Shown one piece after another: positions 1 through 4,736 of a DNA stretch of 5,104 bases. The notes under the pieces were generated by a model. It was not told where the DNA came from and searched no databases. It saw only the letters and a list, made by a program, of their open reading frames with translations. The stretch comes from Bacillota bacterium (GTDB taxonomy: Bacteria > Bacillota > Clostridia > Peptostreptococcales > Anaerovoracaceae): positions 1-5,104 of the forward strand of contig JAEELK010000142.1 in assembly GCA_016282655.1 (NCBI GenBank), in the 5' to 3' direction. Each line of letters starts with the position of its first letter. The stretch's first letter is position 1. Both the position numbers and the translations under genes were made by a program.

Positions 1-345
1 AAGCGCATGGAGCGGAGCGGCGCCAAGGCCTATCTGGTCAACACCGGCTGGAACGGCAGCGGCAAGCGCATCTCCATCAAGGACACCCGCGGCATCATCG
101 ACGCCATCCTGGGCGGCGCCATCCTGAACGCCCCCACCAAGAAGATCCCCTACTTCAACTTTGAGGTCCCCACGAAGCTCGAAGGCGTGGACAGCGGCAT
201 CCTGGATCCCAGAGACACCTACGCCGATCCCGCGGAATGGGAAGCCAAGGCCAAGGACCTGGCCGGCCGCTTCATCAAGAACTTCGCGAAATACGAGAGC
301 AACGAGGCCGGAAAGGCGCTGGTCGCCGCCGGACCGCAGCTCTAA
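1..345 (+). CDS. pckA: Phosphoenolpyruvate carboxykinase (ATP), C-terminal part; 5' end outside the window
   Basis: This is the last 114 residues of ATP-dependent PEP carboxykinase, read in frame from base 1 to the TAA at 343-345. The cytosolic enzyme interconverts oxaloacetate plus ATP with PEP, CO2 and ADP. It acts in gluconeogenesis or, in many anaerobes, in the reverse CO2-fixing direction. The visible part matches the family C-terminus closely: [10 protein letters not shown], then [10 protein letters not shown], then LDPRDTY, ending in ALVAAGPQL. From family knowledge, the KRISIKDT segment lines the ATP pocket (Arg449 and Thr455 in E. coli); the equivalent residues here are R23 and T29 of the fragment. 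The full protein is normally about 530-540 residues, so roughly four fifths lies to the left. The ATG at 7 is internal, not the start. No frameshift is seen. A strong hairpin terminator begins 30 nt after the stop. Identification is near certain; the metabolic direction cannot be told. Confidence 0.96.
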   Translation, partial: KRMERSGAKAYLVNTGWNGSGKRISIKDTRGIIDAILGGAILNAPTKKIPYFNFEVPTKLEGVDSGILDPRDTYADPAEWEAKAKDLAGRFIKNFAKYESNEAGKALVAAGPQL

Positions 346-374
346 GGCGCGCGGATCGCGCGAAAGCAGAGATC

Positions 375-411
375 AAAAAGAGCCGTGGACAAAGTCCACG
401 GCTCTTTTTTT
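375..411. terminator. Bidirectional intrinsic terminator between pckA and gloA
   Basis: A perfect 16-bp inverted repeat (arms 375-390 and 394-409) encloses a 3-nt AAA loop. The GC-rich core is GAGCCGTGGAC paired with GTCCACGGCTC. It is flanked by five A on the left and seven T on the right (405-411). Read on the + strand it ends pckA, whose stop is 30 nt upstream. Read on the - strand the A-run becomes a U-tract, so it also ends the convergent gene whose stop is at 445. One hairpin therefore serves both transcription units. Confidence 0.93.
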
Positions 412-444
412 ACGATCTCGTCTCTTGCGTTCCCGCCCGGCAGC

Positions 445-813
445 CTAGCGCGTCGGCACGACCTCCAGCCAGTATCCGTCCGGATCCTGGATGAAGTAGA
501 TCCCCATGTCGTGATTTTCGAAGCAGATGATGCCCATCTTCTCGTGCAGGGCGTGCGCGGCGTCAAAGTCGTCCGCGCGGAAGGCCAGGTGGAACTCTTC
601 TTCCCCGATGTCGTACTTCTGCGGATGGTCCCTGAGCCAGGTCAGCTCCAGCTCGAAGTCCGCGTTCTCGTTGCCGATGTAAACGATGATATAGGAACCG
701 TCCTTGGCGGTCTTTCTGCGCTGCTCCTTCAGGCCCAGCGCCTCTTCATAGAATGCGAGCGATCTCTCCAGGTCCGTCACGTTGTAGTTCTCGTGCACCA
801 TTTTGAACTGCAT
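445..813 (-). CDS. gloA: Glyoxalase I (lactoylglutathione lyase family, VOC fold)
   Basis: A 122-residue single-domain vicinal-oxygen-chelate protein. Glyoxalase I isomerises the methylglyoxal-thiol hemithioacetal to S-lactoyl-thiol in the cytosol, detoxifying methylglyoxal from glycolytic overflow. All four metal ligands expected from the family are visible: H7 (in MVHENYNV), E56 (FELEL), H75 (EEFHLAF) and E117 (YWLEVVP). The signatures SLAFYEEALGL and IQDPDGYWLE are also typical. It is slightly shorter than E. coli GloA (135 residues), with reduced loops, as in compact clostridial Ni/Co-type enzymes; metal preference is inferred only. The ATG is preceded 9 nt upstream by AAGGA (823-827). 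The gene starts 15 nt after the upstream hydrolase stop and is last in the minus-strand run. The thiol cofactor is unknown, since many Clostridia lack glutathione. A related VOC activity cannot be excluded. Confidence 0.88.
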   Translation of the reverse strand: MQFKMVHENYNVTDLERSLAFYEEALGLKEQRRKTAKDGSYIIVYIGNENADFELELTWLRDHPQKYDIGEEEFHLAFRADDFDAAHALHEKMGIICFENHDMGIYFIQDPDGYWLEVVPTR

Positions 814-828
814 CTTTCTCTTTCCTTT

Positions 829-1530
829 CTATCGTTCCCAGTGTGTTTCGCGGGCCGTATCCAAGATGACAGCCTCTGAGCCGGCCGCCTCCGCCAGCGT
901 TCGGAAGCGCCCGACGACGCTCCGGTCCTCCCAGAAATGCATGGGCAGCACAAGGCGCGGGCAGCAGACCGAGAGGAAGTGCAGCGCCCCTTCCGCGAAG
1001 CGCTCTCCCAGGCGGTCGTCCAGCACCACGAAGGCCGCGTCGATCCGCTTGCCGGAGAGCTTCGCGACCTCTTCCTTGAAGACGCGCTCCTGCTCCGCGA
1101 GCCAGGCGGGTTCCTCCCCTTCCCAGTCCCACCAGTTCAGGTCGCCCGCGTGAAAGATCGTCTCGCCGCCGGCCTCCACCAGAAAAGCCACGCCTTCGTC
1201 CGTGGAGCGGAGCGTCCGCACGCTGCCGAGCCCCGGTACTTCATACGAAGCGTCCGGCGCCAGGAAGAGCGCTTCCGCCTCCTTCGGCACCCGGCGTCTT
1301 CTGCGGATGTCCGAGGAGAGCAGATAGCGGACCTCCGGCCCCGCGCTTTGCAGCGAAAAGATCTCCGGGGCAAAGTGATCCTTGTGAAAGTGGCTGGCGA
1401 AGACGAAGAGCGGCTTTTCCGCCGCGCGGCGCGCCGCGGGCGAAAGATCTCCCTTGTAATAGTCGAAGAGCAGGAGCGCGCGCTCCGTCTCCACCAGAAA
1501 ACCGCTGTGTCCGAGGTAGTCGATGATCAT
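829..1530 (-). CDS. UlaG-like metallo-beta-lactamase-fold hydrolase
   Basis: A 233-residue MBL-fold protein with no signal peptide or membrane segment, so probably cytosolic. It opens with the beta-strand MIIDYLGHSGFLVET, typical of UlaG-like proteins. The metal-binding loop is S-H47-F-H49-K-D51-H52. A second metal region follows at F-H127-A-G-D130-L, and the C-terminal histidine is H198 in LPMHFWED. These support a di-metal hydrolase. The substrate is unknown: UlaG itself is an L-ascorbate-6-phosphate lactonase, but other sugar-catabolism genes are absent here. A run of five arginines (76-80) precedes a VPKEAE segment. It is the third gene of the cluster, 15 nt after the DUF937 stop and 15 nt before gloA; AGAGG lies 5 nt before the ATG. 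Glyoxalase II is also MBL-fold, but this sequence has the UlaG-like rather than the GloB layout. Family assignment is firm; substrate is not. Confidence 0.85.
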   Translation of the reverse strand: MIIDYLGHSGFLVETERALLLFDYYKGDLSPAARRAAEKPLFVFASHFHKDHFAPEIFSLQSAGPEVRYLLSSDIRRRRRVPKEAEALFLAPDASYEVPGLGSVRTLRSTDEGVAFLVEAGGETIFHAGDLNWWDWEGEEPAWLAEQERVFKEEVAKLSGKRIDAAFVVLDDRLGERFAEGALHFLSVCCPRLVLPMHFWEDRSVVGRFRTLAEAAGSEAVILDTARETHWER

Positions 1531-1545
1531 AGCGGCCTCTACCGG

Positions 1546-2205
1546 CTATTTCTTCTCGGAACCGAGGAAGGCCGCGAGCACGGACGCGACGTCGTCGCCG
1601 CCGAGCATGCCGCTGATCATATCGCCGATGAGGTTGTTCTTCGCGCTCTTCTGCTGCGAGCCGCCGAGCAGTCCGCCGATCAGATCGCCGATGCCGGGCT
1701 GCGCGGGCGCCTGCTGCTGCTGGGCAGCGCCGCCGAGCAGCGCGGAGAGCAGACCGGCGCCGGACGGCTGCGCAGGCTGATACTGCGTCTTCGCCGTTCT
1801 CGTCGCCTGCTGGCCGAGCAGGCTCATCAGCAGGGGCGCCGCCATGCCGAGCACGTTGCTGGTGGCATCGGTGCTGATGCCGGCCTGCTGCGCCGCGGCT
1901 TTCGTCGTCGTGCCCTTCTGTCCGCCGAGCAGATGCTCCATGATCTTATTGCCGTCCTGGACGTCGACCTTGGAAAAGAACGCCGCGATGTCGCTGACGT
2001 CATCCGCCGCGTGGGAATCCAGCGCGCCGGCAAAGCCCGCCACGGTGTCCCTGTTGCTGGCCTGGCCCTGCACGCCGCTCAACATGGCGGGCAGCGCCGA
2101 CATCAGCACAGAGGTGACCGCGTCCGTGCTCGCACCGGTCTTTTTGCTCATCTGTCCAACGCTGTCCGCGCTGAGCATCGTCTGCAGCAAAGAATTCAGA
2201 TCCAT
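1546..2205 (-). CDS. DUF937 family protein with internal and C-terminal repeats
   Basis: A 219-residue protein recognised as DUF937 (function unknown). Residues 1-135 form the domain and contain an internal duplication. Residues about 19-50 (GASTDAVTSVLMSALPAML) resemble about 104-135 (GISTDATSNVLGMAAPLLM), and the family-typical DGNKIMEHLLGG (84-95) lies between them. The C-terminal 85 residues are low-complexity, rich in Q, A, P and G. They carry three short hydrophobic motifs: GLLSALLGG (151-159), DLIGGLLGG (174-182) and DMISGMLGG (195-203), followed by VASVLAAFLG. There is no signal peptide and no clear transmembrane helix. The start is well fixed by AAGGAGG (2214-2220) 8 nt before the ATG, the strongest ribosome site in the window, so high expression is likely. 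It lies 45 nt after the metal exporter and 15 nt before the MBL hydrolase. No molecular function can be assigned. Confidence 0.82.
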   Translation of the reverse strand: MDLNSLLQTMLSADSVGQMSKKTGASTDAVTSVLMSALPAMLSGVQGQASNRDTVAGFAGALDSHAADDVSDIAAFFSKVDVQDGNKIMEHLLGGQKGTTTKAAAQQAGISTDATSNVLGMAAPLLMSLLGQQATRTAKTQYQPAQPSGAGLLSALLGGAAQQQQAPAQPGIGDLIGGLLGGSQQKSAKNNLIGDMISGMLGGDDVASVLAAFLGSEKK

Positions 2206-2250
2206 TTTAAGTGCCTCCTTTAATGATTATTTATTAGATCGCTCCGTTGA

Positions 2251-3402
2251 TTACTCCTCTGCAAAGTCCGTGTCCACGGCGACTTGCAGCTGATGGTCCG
2301 GAAATGCCTTTTGGACTTCTGCCACCACCTCCCGGTACACTTCGCGCCGGTCCTTGGCGTCGAAGCTGATCACCAGATCGAAGCGGAGGGTCTTCTCCGC
2401 CTTGTTCAGATAAAAGCCGTGCATCTGCCTGACGTGCGGATGCGCGAAGACGATGTCGCTGACCTTCTGTCTCGTCTCGATGACCTCTTCATCCTTCGTG
2501 TTGATCGAGTACACGCCGATGGCCGTCAGGATGACCTGATGCTTCCGATAGACCTCCACCTGGATCTTCCGGATCAGCTGATCCAGCTGGTCCGCCGAAT
2601 ACGTGTCCGGGACCTCCACGTGGATCGAGCCGTTCCAGGCGTCCGGTCCGTAGTTGTTCAGGACCAGGTCGTACGCGCCCTGCACGTCCGGAAAGCCCAC
2701 GACCGTCTGCTTGATGCTCCTTGCGAGCTCGGGATCGTTCTTCTCGCCGAGGATGTGCGAGATCGTCTCCTTCAGCATCTCGATGCCCGAGCGGATGATC
2801 ACGAGGGAGATCACGGCGCCGAGCCAGGCTTCCAGAGAAACGTGCCAGATCAGAAAGATGCCCGCTGCGACGAGCGTGGAGGCGGAGATGATGGAATCCA
2901 GCCTCGCGTCCTCGCCGGAATTGACGAGGGAATCCGAGTTCACCCGGACGCCGACGCCCTTGACGTAGCGCCCCAGCAGGATCTTGACGAGCACCGCGAC
3001 CGCCACGATGACCAGGGAGACGGTGTTGTAGTTCGGCGTCTGCGGATCGATGATCTGCTTCACGGACTCGACGAACGACGTGATGCCCGCGTAGAGCACG
3101 ATCACGGAGATGATCATGGCGCTCAGGTACTCGATGCGCCCGTAGCCGAAGGGATGCTTCTTGTCCGGCTCTTTTCCGGCGAGCTTCGTGCCCACGATGG
3201 TGATCAGCGAGCTGCCCGCGTCGGAGATGTTGTTGACCGCGTCCAGGACGATGGCGATGGAGTTCGTCATCAGGCCGATCACCGCTTTGAAGGCGGCCAG
3301 GAACACGTTCGCGATGATCCCGATGATGCTGGTCCGAACGATCGTCTTCTCGCGGGAGGCTCCCTTCGGAGCCGTTTCTTCTATTTCAGGGATGCCGCGC
3401 AT
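2251..3402 (-). CDS. Cation diffusion facilitator (CDF) metal exporter, Mn-type ligand set (MntE-like)
   Basis: A 383-residue inner-membrane CDF transporter that would export a divalent metal in exchange for protons. Six membrane segments can be placed at about 22-44, 48-72, 92-113, 127-147, 168-187 and 190-212. Between TM2 and TM3 lies the conserved KHPFGYGRIEYL (82-93). Aligned with YiiP, the transport-site ligands are N57 and D61 in TM2 (NNISD) and D165 and D169 in TM5 (DARLD). This Asn-Asp/Asp-Asp set matches S. pneumoniae MntE rather than the DD-HD of Zn/Fe CDFs, so Mn2+ is the favoured substrate by inference. After the membrane part there are two similar cytosolic alpha/beta modules (about 222-301 and 307-380). 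The second makes the protein some 80 residues longer than YiiP. The ATG is preceded 4 nt upstream by AAAGGAG (3407-3413); the next Met is M45 inside TM1. It is the first gene of the four-gene cluster. Confidence 0.88.
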   Translation of the reverse strand: MRGIPEIEETAPKGASREKTIVRTSIIGIIANVFLAAFKAVIGLMTNSIAIVLDAVNNISDAGSSLITIVGTKLAGKEPDKKHPFGYGRIEYLSAMIISVIVLYAGITSFVESVKQIIDPQTPNYNTVSLVIVAVAVLVKILLGRYVKGVGVRVNSDSLVNSGEDARLDSIISASTLVAAGIFLIWHVSLEAWLGAVISLVIIRSGIEMLKETISHILGEKNDPELARSIKQTVVGFPDVQGAYDLVLNNYGPDAWNGSIHVEVPDTYSADQLDQLIRKIQVEVYRKHQVILTAIGVYSINTKDEEVIETRQKVSDIVFAHPHVRQMHGFYLNKAEKTLRFDLVISFDAKDRREVYREVVAEVQKAFPDHQLQVAVDTDFAEE

Positions 3403-3431
3403 ATTGCTCCTTTACGATTGCTACCATGACC

Positions 3432-3447
3432 GATAATTAAGGTTATC
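3432..3447. promoter_or_regulatory. Short inverted repeat over the CDF -10 region, possible operator
   Basis: GATAA (3432-3436) and TTATC (3443-3447) form a 5-bp inverted repeat with a 6-nt spacer, TTAAGG. It covers the proposed -10 (3440-3445) of the metal-exporter promoter. The AT-rich form is reminiscent of sites for dimeric metal regulators, but five base pairs can occur by chance and no regulator gene is adjacent. Confidence 0.25.
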
Positions 3448-3468
3448 ATGTTTTGCCCGCCTTTTCAA
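3440..3468 (-). promoter_or_regulatory. Putative extended -10 promoter of the CDF-led cluster
   Basis: Read on the minus strand, TTGAAA (3468-3463) lies 17 nt before TAACCT (3445-3440), which is preceded by TGA to give an extended -10 (TGnTAACCT). The -35 is good, while the -10 matches only T, A and final T of TATAAT. It is placed about 38 nt upstream of the CDF ATG, inside the 73-nt gap after the phosphoesterase. No terminator is seen in that gap, so readthrough from the upstream gene is also possible. Confidence 0.4.
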
Positions 3469-3475
3469 TTGCGGC

Positions 3476-4570
3476 TCATCGCGCTTTCAGCGTGATCAGC
3501 TCATAATTGCAGCGGGCCGCGGTCCTGAGCGGGTAGTACCAGCCCGAGACGCCGGAGCTGACGTAGAGATCCGTGCCGCCGAGCCTGTAGTCGCCATAGA
3601 TGTTGTTGACCCCGAAGCGATATACGTATTGCAGCGGGAAGAACTGCCCGTCATGCGTGTGCCCCGAGAGCTGCAGATCGGCGCCGGTCGCGAGGATCTC
3701 GTCCTCCAGATACGGATCGTGATCGACGCAGATCACATAGGCGCCGTCCGGAAACGCGGGCAGCTCCGAGACCGCGCAGCGCGCGTCCCCCGCGGCGTCT
3801 TCCCTGCCGAGGATCGCGAGATCCTCCGAGATCTGCGCGATCTCGTCCTTCAGCACGATGAGACCGCTGTCCAGGATCGTTTCTTCCAGCTCTTCCGGCG
3901 TGAAAAACGGACCGCCGATGAAATCGCCGTGGCTCTGACGGTCGTGGTTGCCGTAGATATAATAAACGGGCGCGCCGATCTCGCCGAGCCGCGCGAAGAT
4001 CCGGCGCATCTCCTCCGCGCTGGTGTGATCGTCCACGATGTCGCCGCCCAGCAGCACGAAGTCGGGCGCGAGGGCGTCGATCTCCTGCAGCGTCTTTTCC
4101 ACGAGCGCGTCGCTCTGCGCGGAGCCGTAGTGCAGATCGGAGAGGAATACGAAGCGGTGCGTCTCCCGGATCTTATCAGACGTATACGTGTGCTCCTTCG
4201 GGACCACCGTCTCCATGTTGACGGTCCCGCCGATCACGAAGGCCGCGGTCAGCAGGAGGCTGAGCAGCATGAGCATCCGCGGCTTTTTCCGCAGCGGCGC
4301 GATCAGAAGCGCGGCAAGGTCGGCTGCCGCGTCGCAGAGGAGCGCCGCGTAAAGCGCTCCGGGAAGGTATCCCAGATTCCAGACCAGACGGTTGCAGAGG
4401 GCGATCGCGAAGAACGCGACGCCGGTCGCGGCGAGCGCCTTGACGGCAAAGGAAAGCGCGCAGATCCAGATGCCCTTGCGCCTGCGGCGCAGGGGCATCT
4501 GGATGAACTGCAAAACAGCCGCCGCTGCCGCGGCGCACGCGAACCAGCCGACGTAAAGCGATGCCGTCAT
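3476..4570 (-). CDS. Membrane-anchored calcineurin-like metallophosphoesterase (YkuE/YaeI type)
   Basis: A 364-residue protein with a membrane N-terminus and a metallophosphoesterase domain. Hydrophobic segments lie at about 3-25, 34-58, 66-91 and 99-117. The catalytic domain from about residue 138 has every family motif in order: D145-x-H147 (SDLHYG), G-D177 (GGDIVDD), G-N208-H209-D, H284 (VDHDP) and G-H304-T-H306-DGQ. These bind a dinuclear metal centre that hydrolyses phosphoesters. By homology the substrate may be lipid-linked (YaeI/LpxH-like relatives) but it is not identifiable here. With four segments, both termini should be on the same side, so the domain's side depends on whether the N-terminus is in or out. 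The highly basic RRRRK at 28-32 between segments 1 and 2 suggests that this loop is cytoplasmic, placing the catalytic domain outside. AAGGAG (4579-4584) lies 8 nt before the ATG. It is divergent from the HTH gene. Confidence 0.88.
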   Translation of the reverse strand: MTASLYVGWFACAAAAAAVLQFIQMPLRRRRKGIWICALSFAVKALAATGVAFFAIALCNRLVWNLGYLPGALYAALLCDAAADLAALLIAPLRKKPRMLMLLSLLLTAAFVIGGTVNMETVVPKEHTYTSDKIRETHRFVFLSDLHYGSAQSDALVEKTLQEIDALAPDFVLLGGDIVDDHTSAEEMRRIFARLGEIGAPVYYIYGNHDRQSHGDFIGGPFFTPEELEETILDSGLIVLKDEIAQISEDLAILGREDAAGDARCAVSELPAFPDGAYVICVDHDPYLEDEILATGADLQLSGHTHDGQFFPLQYVYRFGVNNIYGDYRLGGTDLYVSSGVSGWYYPLRTAARCNYELITLKAR

Positions 4571-4601
4571 CTTCCGAGCTCCTTTGCTTCCCTTTTACAG
4601 C

Positions 4602-4630
4602 ATTATAACAGATGCGCGCCCCTTTGTGTT
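4602..4630 (-). promoter_or_regulatory. Promoter of the phosphoesterase gene
   Basis: On the minus strand there is a perfect TATAAT (4607-4602) preceded by TGT, giving a consensus extended -10 (TGnTATAAT). The -35 at 17 nt spacing is only AACACA (4630-4625), which the extended -10 can compensate for. The 5' leader would be about 25 nt and contains the Shine-Dalgarno site, leaving no room for a riboswitch. Confidence 0.7.
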
Positions 4631-4669
4631 TTGAAACCATCTCCCGCGCGTCCGCCGCTCCGCCCTTGT

Positions 4670-4690
4670 AAACCAACAGTCGGTTGTTTT
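4670..4690. promoter_or_regulatory. Imperfect inverted repeat overlapping the -35 of the HTH gene, possible operator
   Basis: AAACCAAC (4670-4677) and GTTGTTTT (4683-4690) pair at 7 of 8 positions around the 5-nt centre AGTCG. The right arm overlaps the proposed -35 at 4684-4689, so a dimeric repressor bound here could block the promoter. The divergent HTH product itself is a candidate for autoregulation. A hairpin followed by Ts is also formed, but it is too AT-rich and badly placed to be a convincing terminator. Confidence 0.35.
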
Positions 4691-4712
4691 TTCGCGGGGA
4701 GCACAATATACT
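4684..4712 (+). promoter_or_regulatory. Promoter of the HTH-HisKA regulator gene
   Basis: TTGTTT (4684-4689) and TATACT (4707-4712) are separated by exactly 17 nt. The -10 matches the consensus at 5 of 6 positions; the -35 matches at the first three. Transcription would start near 4719, leaving a leader of roughly 18 nt that just contains the ribosome site at 4723-4727. Confidence 0.6.
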
Positions 4713-4722
4713 ACTACAAGCT

Positions 4723-4727
4723 GGAGG
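4723..4727 (+). promoter_or_regulatory. Ribosome binding site fixing the GTG start of the HTH gene
   Basis: GGAGG lies 9 nt before the GTG at 4737. An in-frame TAG at 4728-4730 rules out any start further upstream. The first in-frame ATG (4791) would remove the first helices of the HTH domain. The GTG is therefore the only reasonable start. Confidence 0.85.
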
Positions 4728-4736
4728 TAGATAGAG

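Noticed and set aside
829..1530. Glyoxalase II (GloB) as the identity of the MBL-fold protein, because it sits beside glyoxalase I
   Set aside because: The N-terminal YLGHSGF strand, the HAGDLNWW motif and the PMHFW end fit UlaG-like proteins, and the GloB C-terminal substrate-binding domain is not evident.
937..2223. 428-codon open frame on the + strand across the MBL and DUF937 genes
   Set aside because: It is antisense to two genes with clear family motifs. Its translation is Arg-rich, without any recognisable domain, as expected of a shadow frame in GC-rich coding DNA.
2284..3429. 381-codon open frame on the + strand opposite the CDF gene
   Set aside because: The minus-strand product has six membrane segments and conserved ligands; the + frame is His/Asp/Arg-rich with no domain pattern and lacks a convincing start signal.
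3403..3475. Mn2+ riboswitch (yybP-ykoY type) ahead of the metal exporter
   Set aside because: The whole gap is 73 nt and includes the likely promoter, leaving about 35 nt of leader, too short for this riboswitch.
4670..4690. Intrinsic terminator (hairpin plus T-run) upstream of the HTH gene
   Set aside because: The stem is short, AT-rich and has a mismatch. No gene on the + strand ends just before it, and its right arm coincides with a well-spaced promoter -35.
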